The position numbers and the translations under genes are program-made. From an uncultured Lachnospiraceae bacterium (GTDB lineage: Bacteria; Bacillota_A; Clostridia; Lachnospirales; Lachnospiraceae), in assembly GCA_910588595.1 (NCBI GenBank), contig CAJUQU010000017.1:1-28291 (forward strand): a stretch of 28,291 bases of DNA. The letters are read 5' to 3'. This document shows, one piece after another, positions 20,939 through 28,291 of the stretch (within the stretch, counting starts at the first letter, position 1; every line of letters starts with the position of its first letter). The notes below the pieces were generated by a model. It was not told where the DNA came from and ran no database searches. It saw only the letters and a list, made by a program, of their open reading frames with translations.

Positions 20939-23104
20939 TTACATACTTTTGCGTTCCGCGATCTCCGCCATTTTCGCATCGTTGAGCCTCGTGTCCCCGT
21001 GCACACGGGAATATGACAGATACCCGTTCATGCGGTCGATCTTCGTCAGATTCTTGCTGCCGCATTTCGGGCACACATCCATCTCGAGCTCCTGGTGCCC
21101 GCAGTCATCGCAATAAGCCAGCGACAGGTTGACACCCTCGTAAAATCCCATCTCCATCGCGCGCCGCACGAGTGTCTTGATCGCCGAGATGTTGTAGTCG
21201 ATCGGATATTTGACATACTGGATCTTGCCGCCGTTGGACAGCTCCCAGAACCGGTATTCCAGATCCTGTTTCTCGATCGGTGTGATGTCCTCCGTCACAT
21301 GGCAGTGAAAACTGTTGCTGACGTACTCCCTGTCAGAGACGCCCTCCACAATGCCGTATTTTGCGCGGAACTGCTTCACCTGCAGACCGCAGAGGTTCTC
21401 TGCCGGCGTTCCGTATATCGCATAGAGGTTTCCGTCCTCCTCCTTAAAACGATTGACTTCCTTGTTGATATACTCGAGTACTTCCACCGCAAACGCGCCG
21501 TCCTCCACGAGCGATCTGCCGTTGTAGAGCATCTGAAGCTCATTGAATGCCGTGATGCCAAAGGAGGCTGTCGCATATTTCAGCAGCGGCTTGATCTTGT
21601 CCGAAAGTTTCAGATGACCGCCCAAAAAACCGCCTTCACAGTATGCCAACGGATTCGTCGAGGCACGCATATTCCCCAGATACGCATAAGTTCTGATGTG
21701 CAGCTGCCTGATCAGATTCAGATAGTAGTCGAGCACCTCGTAGAAATCCCTGCTCTCCTGTCTTGCCTTGGCGAGGATCATCGGCAGGTGCAGCGAGACG
21801 GCTCCGACATTGAAACGCCCCACAAACACAGGCGTGTCCTTGTCATCCGCAGGATGCATGCCGCCCCTCTCATACCACGGCGAGAGAAACGCGCGGCAGC
21901 CCATAGGCGAGATCACCTTTCCGTACTGCTTGTACATGCTGGCGATATAGCCCTTGCCCGTCAGACTGAGCCAGTCGGGGTACATCGTCTTTGCGGAGCA
22001 TTTGACGCCCGCCTCAAACACCTCCTCGAGAGGTTGTCCGGGACCATGCAGGTTTTCATCGTACAAAAAGACGATCTTCGGGAAGAGCACAGGCTTCTTG
22101 CAGTCCTTCTTGCCCTGTCCCTTCCGTCTGACATTCAGCATCTGTATCGTTGCCATCTTCGCAAAACGCTCTGTCCCGATGCCAGCCGTCACCGTGATGA
22201 ACGGGTAATCGCCGCGGCTGCTTGCCACCGTGTTGAACTTGTACTCCCAGCCCTGAAACCCCTGCTCGAACTCACGCTCCACGTCGGCGATCGCCACCTC
22301 CTCCGCTTTCTTCTGGTCGATGCCGAGACCGACATATTTTTCGATGGCAGACTGGTATGTCTTTTCCGCGTAGGGGGCAAGGATCTTGTCAACTTCGGGA
22401 ACGGTGAAACCGCCGTACTGCTGGCTTGCAGCACTGAGCACGATATCGCCGATCACATCGAAAGCCACATCCAGCGACTTCGGTTCGTTGTACCAGATAT
22501 TTCCCATCTCAAACCCGCCGGAGAGCACATTCTCGACGTCGAAAAGGCAGCAGTTCATCGTGTCACGCCGCGCCGACATATCGTGAATGTAGATATAGCC
22601 GTCCCTGCACGCCTGGATCTCCTCCGTCGTCAGGAAGAATTTCTGGTACAGCTCCTTGTTGAACTGGTTGAAGATAAGGCTCCTCTTTGTGGAAACAAGC
22701 GCAGAATCCGTATTTGCGTTCTCCTTGTCGCCGACATACATGATCGACTGGCTCTTTTTGTACACGTCATCCATCATGCGGACAAAATCCTGCTTGTAGT
22801 TTCTGTAGTCGCGGTAGCTCTTTGCCACGACCGGCTTCACGTCCTCCAGGGCGCTCTCGACAATATTGTGCATCACCTGGATTGGGATCTTATCGGCATC
22901 CATCTCGTCCACCTTGTCGATGACATCCTGACAGATCTGGCGTTTCTCCGCATCCGTAAATTTTGTCAGTGCACGGTAGGCAGATTTCCCCACAGCAGTG
23001 ATGACCTTCTGCACATTGAACGCCTCTTTGCTGCCGTCCTTCTTGATCACATAGACGGTTTTTTTCGGTTGGTAAAGCACACTGTAATCGATTTCTTCGC
23101 TCAT
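20939..23104 (-). CDS. nrdD: Anaerobic (class III) ribonucleoside-triphosphate reductase
   Basis: A 721-residue catalytic subunit that makes dNTPs from NTPs without oxygen. An N-terminal ATP-cone (about residues 15-110, VYVIKKDGSKEAFN) senses ATP/dATP. The large glycyl-radical barrel follows, then the zinc site C665, C668, C678, C681 (CDDCGH, CPKCGS) and the radical-bearing Gly694 in RMNGYLS. The protein ends shortly after, as expected. Start ATG 23104. Transcription is predicted from the consensus promoter at 23189-23217 with tandem NrdR boxes just downstream of it. NrdG, its activase, and dut follow. A long antisense open frame over this gene is only a by-product of codon use. Confidence 0.97.
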   Translation of the reverse strand: MSEEIDYSVLYQPKKTVYVIKKDGSKEAFNVQKVITAVGKSAYRALTKFTDAEKRQICQDVIDKVDEMDADKIPIQVMHNIVESALEDVKPVVAKSYRDYRNYKQDFVRMMDDVYKKSQSIMYVGDKENANTDSALVSTKRSLIFNQFNKELYQKFFLTTEEIQACRDGYIYIHDMSARRDTMNCCLFDVENVLSGGFEMGNIWYNEPKSLDVAFDVIGDIVLSAASQQYGGFTVPEVDKILAPYAEKTYQSAIEKYVGLGIDQKKAEEVAIADVEREFEQGFQGWEYKFNTVASSRGDYPFITVTAGIGTERFAKMATIQMLNVRRKGQGKKDCKKPVLFPKIVFLYDENLHGPGQPLEEVFEAGVKCSAKTMYPDWLSLTGKGYIASMYKQYGKVISPMGCRAFLSPWYERGGMHPADDKDTPVFVGRFNVGAVSLHLPMILAKARQESRDFYEVLDYYLNLIRQLHIRTYAYLGNMRASTNPLAYCEGGFLGGHLKLSDKIKPLLKYATASFGITAFNELQMLYNGRSLVEDGAFAVEVLEYINKEVNRFKEEDGNLYAIYGTPAENLCGLQVKQFRAKYGIVEGVSDREYVSNSFHCHVTEDITPIEKQDLEYRFWELSNGGKIQYVKYPIDYNISAIKTLVRRAMEMGFYEGVNLSLAYCDDCGHQELEMDVCPKCGSKNLTKIDRMNGYLSYSRVHGDTRLNDAKMAEIAERKSM

Positions 23105-23131
23105 TTACATCCTACTCCCTTATACGTGTTT

Positions 23132-23179
23132 TCCTTTTATATAGTGTCTGTTATTTAATCGCTATACTAGATATAGTGT
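23132..23179 (-). promoter_or_regulatory. Tandem NrdR boxes upstream of nrdD
   Basis: On the minus strand ACACTATATCTAGTAT (23164-23179) fits the NrdR consensus ACACwATATwTnGTGT at 14 of 16 positions. A second, more degenerate box ACACTATATAAAAGGA (23132-23147) lies exactly 32 bases away, the usual spacing of about three helical turns. Both lie downstream of the -10 box, where NrdR-dATP/ATP would block transcription. Confidence 0.75.
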
Positions 23180-23188
23180 CTGTATATT

Positions 23189-23217
23189 AGTATAGAGCAA
23201 CAAAATCTTGTTGTCAA
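23189..23217 (-). promoter_or_regulatory. Promoter of the nrdD operon
   Basis: On the minus strand a perfect TTGACA (23212-23217), 17 bases, TATACT (23189-23194). Predicted start near 23182, directly in front of the first NrdR box. Confidence 0.8.
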
Positions 23218-23281
23218 TCACAAAATCGAGTGTTGTGCACAAGTCCGTCACATGAAAATTTTTGTTCTGAATAAGAAAACG

Positions 23282-23317
23282 AAAAAGTGTAAAGACTGCA
23301 ACTATACAGCTTTACAC
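23282..23317 (-). terminator. Terminator after the 47-residue membrane protein gene
   Basis: On the minus strand GTGTAAAG-CTG pairs with CAG-CTTTACAC (11 pairs with a single bulged base) and is followed by five T. It lies 14 bases after the stop at 23332. Confidence 0.8.
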
Positions 23318-23331
23318 CTTCTTACAACGCT

Positions 23332-23475
23332 TTATTCTTTTACCTGCTCTGACTTTGCCTTCGGCTTCCACACTTTGACACCGATGAATCCGCCGATCCC
23401 TGACACAGCCGCAATCACTGCAAAAACCATCAGGTATGATAATACCATTCTGAAAAATTCTATTAAATTTGACAT
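23332..23475 (-). CDS. Small single-pass membrane protein, 47 residues
   Basis: The ATG at 23475 has GAGG seven bases upstream; a longer frame to 23535 has no better start. The product begins MSNLIEFFRMVL, has one long hydrophobic helix with a Gly-rich end (VFAVIAAVSGIGGFIGVKVW) and ends in a charged tail (KPKAKSEQVKE). It would sit in the cell membrane with the charged C-terminus inside. It stands alone between its own consensus promoter (23552-23581) and a clear terminator (23282-23317), which argues that it is a real gene. I do not recognise the family. Confidence 0.65.
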   Translation of the reverse strand: MSNLIEFFRMVLSYLMVFAVIAAVSGIGGFIGVKVWKPKAKSEQVKE

Positions 23476-23551
23476 GATCTTACCTCGCATTCCGCCGCCA
23501 CCAGCCTGGAATCCTGTCCGAAACTGTCGCCGCATAAAAATTTATACCATA

Positions 23552-23581
23552 ATCATACCACTTGTCTTAGTATATCGTCAA
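23552..23581 (-). promoter_or_regulatory. Promoter of the small membrane protein gene
   Basis: On the minus strand TTGACG (23576-23581), 18 bases, TATGAT (23552-23557); each matches five of six consensus bases. The leader would be about 70 bases. Confidence 0.65.
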
Positions 23582-23608
23582 GCAGGTAATTTTATCAAAT
23601 TTCAATCA

Positions 23609-23633
23609 AGCAGGGGAAAATCTTTCCCCTGCT
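23609..23633 (-). terminator. Hairpin terminator after the xylanase gene
   Basis: AGCAGGGGAAA (23609-23619), loop ATC, TTTCCCCTGCT (23623-23633): a perfect 11-bp stem 33 bases beyond the xylanase stop. The T-run after it is poor on the minus strand (TTGATTG), so termination efficiency is uncertain. Confidence 0.55.
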
Positions 23634-23666
23634 CAGTGTCCGTGTGCATCAAATCACTACATGTTT

Positions 23667-26600
23667 CTAAGGTAAGAGAATCTTATCGCCGATATTGATC
23701 CGATTCTTATTGCTAATGTGAGGATTTGCATCCATAAGCTCCTTCAAACTCAATCCAAGTCTGGCAGCTATACGGGACAACGTATCCCCCTTCACTACAA
23801 TATATTCCTTGCTTGGTTTCGCATCTGTAACTATCGCAGCAGAATTCGCTTCACTTGGTTTCACATCTGGATCTGCCGCCGCAGAATCCGCTTCATCCGG
23901 TATCGAATCTGTAACTGTTACCACATAATCCGCCCCGCTAAAAATGTTAAACATAGCCAGTCCTATATCGATAATCTGGAAAGATCCCATATACGACAAC
24001 TTACCTGTCTGCGCGTCATAGCGGTACAGATTTGCATACTTCCCGGCGTTTTCCTTGCCCAAAGCCACATGCATATCGACTTTCATGCCAAAGTTTGCGC
24101 GATTCTGCATAGAAGCTTGTTTGTAACTTATGACATTCTTACATGTACTCTCAATTACAGCCGCCGGGACAACCCCTCTGTTCTCCGATAACGAAAGATC
24201 CAAATCTTTCGTTATGATGGCACGGGAAATATCGAATCCGGCAATACTAAATGAAAAATCTTCCCCTGTGTTCATGCTCAACATTATGGTTTTGTCTATC
24301 ATGATCTGCAAAACATGAGCAGGAACGATCATTTTTCTGCCTGTTAAGGTATTGAGCACGCTGATCACAGTGGCATTTGGCTGCAATACAGATAACTGTT
24401 TCTGTAAATCTGACGTTATCTGAGTCCAATCCGCAACGATCTCATTCGGAACACGCTTAGAGCTCTCTTGAGCGGACGGCTGGTCATTCGATTCCTGCGG
24501 TTGGTCATCCGATTCCTGTGGCTGATCATCTGGTTCCTGCGGTTGATCATCTGGTTTCTGTGGCTGATCATCCGGTTCCTGCGGCTGATCCAGTTCCGCA
24601 AGGCTGTTCTTCAGCATTGCTGTTCCGAACACACCAGGGGATGACCATCCATTCCCCGACTCATCGTACCAGCTCAGCGTACCAATCCTTTTACCGCCTT
24701 CCGCATCATTAATCTGAAGTTCGATACCGATCTCCATATCGCTGGCGGGTACGATGTCCGTCCACTTGATAGCTGCCTCAACGTTATAACCATCCTCTGT
24801 TGTTGTCACCATAGACTGAATGTTTTCTGCCTTGCATTTTGGTCCATTAAAACTCTGCTCATTCAGATAATTAATACGATACTGCTTGTCGTCCTCCTCA
24901 TAGGCATCGGATTTGTGATTGTTCTCATCAATAAAGATCTCCAGGGAGTCCTTCTCATGAACCTGGCTGCTTGCAGCATCAAGCTCACTGTCCTTGATTT
25001 GGGCAAACACATACAAGTACTCCTGATCCCACATCAGGCTTGCCTCTGCGCTGGCTTTGGCTCCTGAACGGATTGTCAGCGGAATGGTCACAGCTGTATC
25101 CCAGCTGCTCTCTTTCACTCCATCCACCTCTGCCGTTCCCTTAGGGATATACGTAAAAGGTTTCAGCGTTGCAGCCGCATAGTATTCACTGCTTGATGCC
25201 TGGGAAAGCGTCGTATCATTATATGCCGCTTTCTGGCTGCCATTGGTAGCGACAATATCAAATCCCATCTTAGCCGCCACTCTCAATTGAGCGCTGTCCA
25301 ATTCCCTGCTCACCACCGCTGTGTAACCACCGTCTGTCTCCTTCGCGTTGGCACGCAGGCACTCCGCAGATATAATACTGCCATCTGCATTGGTAAGATA
25401 AAGCGTCACTTTATCTTCTGCATCCTTCACCGCATCCGCTACGTTCACCTGCACGGAGATCCCCTTCTCGTTCCATATTGGAACAAAGCTTACGGTAGTA
25501 CCGTTGTGGGTGTACGTCTGTTTCTCGCCATTGTCAAAAGAACCTTTCAAAGAATGTACCACTGTCAGCTTACGGATCACAGGTTTCAGCGATTCTACAT
25601 TTACAAATGCCCAATAAGAAGGCTTTACCTGGTAATCGTCGTCAAACAGAAGCGGGCACTGCTTTCTCGAGCCGTCGGTTCCTCCTCCCACAGAACTTGA
25701 AGTCTGCAGCCAGGAATTCTTATCTATAACGCCCCAGATTGTAATATTGCGAACGATATAGCCATCTTTTTTCAATCGACGGACAGAATTGTAAATATCC
25801 TGATAACGCTTTGCCTGTCTCTCATACTCCGCCTGCTGCGTAGCACTGGTTCCATCATAGGACGCACTTGCCGCAAAATCCAGCTCGGTAATCTGAACCT
25901 GTCCTACTACGTCATAGTAAGCTTTCACCGCTGTCTCAAACTCATCGACAGTGGGCGTATCACTTGTCTGATAATGTCCCTGCATTCCCATGCCGTCGAT
26001 TCTTGCTCCATCTTTTGCCTTGACATCCTTCAGGAGCTGTACAATACCATTGCGCTTGCTGGAAAACCATTCATTATAATCATTGTAATACAATTCCACG
26101 CTTGCCGGCATATACTTATTGGCATACGTAAACGCATTCAGAATGAATTCATTGCTATGATATACTGCCCACCAGCTTGAATTCTCACTGTCACTGCGAT
26201 ACGTACCTGTGCTGTCGCTGACTGCCTCGTTGACCACATCCCAGCCATAGAACATATCCTTGTACTTGCTGCCAGAACCCGTAAAATGCTCAGCTATGGT
26301 CTTAATGTACCACTCGAGCCTCAAATTCATGGTATCCTTGCTCACATAAGGCTTGCTTTCGTCATAATCCTCATGGAAAAACCATTCCGGTGTCTGTGAA
26401 TGCCATACCAATACATGGCCGCGGATTTTGATAAAATCCTCGGGATTCGCCTGATTCCAGTCATAGATTGCATCCAGTGTCTTCTCAGCACGGCTGTAAT
26501 CCAATCTGGGAACCTGGATCTCCTGTCCGTTTATAGATGCTGTCTCCGTGCCGGGACATGTTTTTGAATAACCAAACATCGCATCCGGCTTTAATTCATT

Positions 26601-28291
26601 CCCTAACGTTACCGCATTAAAATGCTTCGTGACAAGCTGCATGAGCAAATCGTCCGAAAGTTCGGAATTCAGGATGGAAACACCCATGATAAAATCGGAA
26701 CCCATCTCCTTGGTGACTGCATCCTTTAGGTCCGGAACATCCGTCTGAATCTCCTTATCCGGCATGATCATTTCACGCAGGTCCACGCCGGTCGCATAGT
26801 ATGTACCCTTGACGCCGGGACCGCTGCCGTACTCCGTTCCCTGCTCCAGAATGCGGATCACAACCTTTTCCAGCTCGCCTGTCCAGGATGGCGTAAAGGT
26901 TCCGGTAAACTTGGTCCACACGCCGGGCTCTAAGACTTTCTGTTTATCGCCGGTCAGATTGCAGCTGTAGTTGGTCTCGCCGTCTGCCGTGATAAACGGT
27001 GCCATCTGCACGGTACGCATCTCATCTGGTTGATCCTTATAATCGTCTGCGTCCAGCATCACATAGAAAGTATACTGGTATTCCTTATTCTTTGTTACAG
27101 CAGCCGTGATATCCTGCGCAAAACAGTTATAATTGGAATCACGTCCTGTAATCTTTCCATATGTCTTGAAACCACCGATCACCGCATCCGCCGAAGTCTC
27201 TGCGGTGATGACAGCACTTCCCTGCTCGGCTCCCCATACATCGAGATTATCTGCATCCTCAAAGTTCGGATTCTTAATCAGATTATCCCCAAGGGGTATC
27301 TCCTCGACATTGCCATTCATGACAAACTCGATACTGACAATCTGGACGGTACGGGGACTGCCATAAGCATCATTCGCGTCATTTTCATCGCTGCACATAA
27401 AACCGATGGTTGCCGCTTTGCCTTTGAAATCAGGCACAAAAGAATACTCTTCCGCACCGGAATTGCCATAATATGCTTTTAATTCTTTCTTGGCGCCGTC
27501 ATATACCTTTATACCCAGCGTGGCATTCTGGTCTGCCGTCTTAATCGTGATCTTCTCACAGTTGGACATATCCAGCGTCTTTGGCAGATCCAGGCAATAC
27601 TCCTCCCACTGCTTATTATAGGTGAGAATCAATTTCCCATCGGTGAGTTCTACTGGCGCATTGCTCCAACGCTCATAGGCTCTCAACTTTTCTGCGGGAT
27701 AAAAATAACCCTCGTCATCTCCCTCATCAGGCGGCACATCTTTCATCGCAAAAGAGAAGCTGACTATCTGGGATGTAAATGGATATGTATCTGCAACACT
27801 GTCTGACATTACGCCAATGCAGACTGCTTCACCGGAAAAGTCAGGGGTAAAGGTATACTCATTTTTGCCGGAATTGTTATAATAAACCTTTAACTCCTTC
27901 TTCGCACTGTCATAAACCTTAAAGGCTAAAGAACCGTTCTGGTCTGCTGTTTTGATAGTAATACCTTCGCAGTTAGACATATCCAGCCCCTTAGGAAGAT
28001 TCAGGCAAAACTCTTCATAAGCTTTCGTAAAATTCAAAACCAGTTTCCCATCAGTAAGTTCCACAGGATCATTGTTCCAGCGGCCATATGCTACCAGTTC
28101 CTCTGCCGCATAGTATTCTCCACTTGGCGTATCATCAGGCGGCACATCTTTCATCACAAAAGATAGGCTGACTATCTGGGATGTAAATGGATATGTATCT
28201 GCATCGCTGTCTGACATTACGCCAATGCAGACTGCCTCACCGGAAAAGTCAGGGGTAAAGGTATACTCATTTTTGCCGGAATTGTTATAAT
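23667..28291 (-). CDS. Multi-modular GH10 endo-beta-1,4-xylanase with LysM, 5' end outside the window
   Basis: At least 1,540 residues are visible; the start lies past the right edge (the Met at 28217 sits inside a repeat). Numbering from it: carbohydrate-binding-like repeats of about 136 residues at the cut end, 35-160 and 171-300; CBM22-like 311-485 (NLIKNPNFEDADNLDVWG); GH10 about 495-875 with acid/base Glu664 in WDVVNEAV and nucleophile Glu778 in QITELDF, plus HVLVWHSQTPEWF; a beta linker region; CBM9-like 1011-1203; five 7-residue QPQEPDD repeats; an unrecognised domain 1253-1438; LysM 1470-1516 (YIVVKGDTLSRIAARLGLSL), flush with the C-terminus. It cleaves xylan outside the cell; LysM should hold it on peptidoglycan. 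The layout resembles Roseburia intestinalis Xyn10A, whose N-terminal module founded CBM86; assigning these repeats to CBM86 is a guess. Confidence 0.93.
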   Translation of the reverse strand, partial: YNNSGKNEYTFTPDFSGEAVCIGVMSDSDADTYPFTSQIVSLSFVMKDVPPDDTPSGEYYAAEELVAYGRWNNDPVELTDGKLVLNFTKAYEEFCLNLPKGLDMSNCEGITIKTADQNGSLAFKVYDSAKKELKVYYNNSGKNEYTFTPDFSGEAVCIGVMSDSVADTYPFTSQIVSFSFAMKDVPPDEGDDEGYFYPAEKLRAYERWSNAPVELTDGKLILTYNKQWEEYCLDLPKTLDMSNCEKITIKTADQNATLGIKVYDGAKKELKAYYGNSGAEEYSFVPDFKGKAATIGFMCSDENDANDAYGSPRTVQIVSIEFVMNGNVEEIPLGDNLIKNPNFEDADNLDVWGAEQGSAVITAETSADAVIGGFKTYGKITGRDSNYNCFAQDITAAVTKNKEYQYTFYVMLDADDYKDQPDEMRTVQMAPFITADGETNYSCNLTGDKQKVLEPGVWTKFTGTFTPSWTGELEKVVIRILEQGTEYGSGPGVKGTYYATGVDLREMIMPDKEIQTDVPDLKDAVTKEMGSDFIMGVSILNSELSDDLLMQLVTKHFNAVTLGNELKPDAMFGYSKTCPGTETASINGQEIQVPRLDYSRAEKTLDAIYDWNQANPEDFIKIRGHVLVWHSQTPEWFFHEDYDESKPYVSKDTMNLRLEWYIKTIAEHFTGSGSKYKDMFYGWDVVNEAVSDSTGTYRSDSENSSWWAVYHSNEFILNAFTYANKYMPASVELYYNDYNEWFSSKRNGIVQLLKDVKAKDGARIDGMGMQGHYQTSDTPTVDEFETAVKAYYDVVGQVQITELDFAASASYDGTSATQQAEYERQAKRYQDIYNSVRRLKKDGYIVRNITIWGVIDKNSWLQTSSSVGGGTDGSRKQCPLLFDDDYQVKPSYWAFVNVESLKPVIRKLTVVHSLKGSFDNGEKQTYTHNGTTVSFVPIWNEKGISVQVNVADAVKDAEDKVTLYLTNADGSIISAECLRANAKETDGGYTAVVSRELDSAQLRVAAKMGFDIVATNGSQKAAYNDTTLSQASSSEYYAAATLKPFTYIPKGTAEVDGVKESSWDTAVTIPLTIRSGAKASAEASLMWDQEYLYVFAQIKDSELDAASSQVHEKDSLEIFIDENNHKSDAYEEDDKQYRINYLNEQSFNGPKCKAENIQSMVTTTEDGYNVEAAIKWTDIVPASDMEIGIELQINDAEGGKRIGTLSWYDESGNGWSSPGVFGTAMLKNSLAELDQPQEPDDQPQKPDDQPQEPDDQPQESDDQPQESNDQPSAQESSKRVPNEIVADWTQITSDLQKQLSVLQPNATVISVLNTLTGRKMIVPAHVLQIMIDKTIMLSMNTGEDFSFSIAGFDISRAIITKDLDLSLSENRGVVPAAVIESTCKNVISYKQASMQNRANFGMKVDMHVALGKENAGKYANLYRYDAQTGKLSYMGSFQIIDIGLAMFNIFSGADYVVTVTDSIPDEADSAAADPDVKPSEANSAAIVTDAKPSKEYIVVKGDTLSRIAARLGLSLKELMDANPHISNKNRINIGDKILLP
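24483..24587 (-). repeat. 21-base tandem repeat coding the QPQEPDD linker
   Basis: Five copies of a 7-residue unit (QPQEPDD with K, S and N variants) code a Pro/Glu/Asp-rich linker between the CBM9-like module and the C-terminal domains. Such linkers are extended and flexible; copy number is likely variable between strains. Confidence 0.85.
27725..28291 (-). repeat. 408-bp near-identical tandem duplication in the xylanase gene
   Basis: 27725-27883 and 28133-28291 align without gaps at an offset of 408 bases (136 codons) and differ at about six positions in 159 visible bases. The second copy continues past the window. A third module at 27318-27707 is homologous but clearly older at DNA level. 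Confidence 0.9.

Noticed and set aside
21095..23158. 687-codon open frame antisense to nrdD
   Set aside because: It lies fully opposite a certain gene; long antisense frames follow from the codon use of nrdD, and the translation has no family resemblance.
24483..24587. Regular short repeats that might suggest a CRISPR array
   Set aside because: They are in frame, code a Pro/Glu/Asp linker and have no spacers.

Overview
The window looks like chromosomal DNA from an anaerobic, plant-polysaccharide-using member of the Clostridia, most likely Lachnospiraceae (Roseburia-like). The grounds are: strong GGAGG ribosome sites, a class III (oxygen-sensitive) ribonucleotide reductase with NrdR-type boxes, carbohydrate-type (CUT1) ABC permeases with very large lipoprotein solute-binding proteins, and a multi-modular GH10 xylanase. 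This placement is inference from gene content; no rRNA or other marker for typing is present. I see no tRNA, rRNA, CRISPR array, insertion sequence or phage gene.

Layout. 1-10000, all minus strand: a signal-peptide gene cut by the left edge, a DUF3737 protein, an HlyD-like adaptor with a long acidic low-complexity insert, two CUT1 permeases, and two tandem paralogous lipoproteins. Each lipoprotein joins a propeller-like domain with an Asp-box to a family 1 solute-binding domain. No ATPase is encoded beside the permeases. 10000-12160, minus: an AAA15-type ATPase followed 12 bases later by a HEPN (RNxxxH) gene whose reading frame is broken, a likely abortive-infection or toxin-type module. 12280-14439, plus: an OmpR-family response regulator and its histidine kinase. 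14436-16526, minus: an EF-G-like GTPase meeting the kinase gene tail to tail. 16857-19601, plus: tyrA (with ACT domain), a TspO/MBR protein, and a CD3324-like/ParB-like fusion. 19680-23217, minus: nrdD-nrdG-dut. 23282-23581, minus: a 47-residue membrane peptide with its own promoter and terminator. 23609-28291, minus: a GH10 xylanase running off the right edge, with repeated N-terminal modules, CBM22, GH10, CBM9, a Pro/Glu/Asp repeat linker, an unrecognised domain and a C-terminal LysM.

Most notable regulatory signal. The same promoter architecture, TTAGAGR-N4-TTAGAGA-N9-TAMRAT, lies upstream of both lipoprotein genes (7516-7548 and 9962-9994, minus strand) and of the response regulator gene (12371-12403, plus strand). 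An 11-base direct repeat at a fixed distance from a -10 box that lacks a consensus -35 is what an OmpR/PhoB/CiaR-type regulator uses. This suggests the two-component system controls itself and the two lipoprotein/transporter genes, with the ATPase-HEPN module lying in between.

Other points: an in-frame internal GGAGG/TTG start splits the CD3324-ParB fusion into two possible products; overlapping hairpins occupy the tyrA leader; a perfect 12-bp inverted repeat lies inside the kinase gene; and the first xylanase modules are recent 408-bp DNA duplications.
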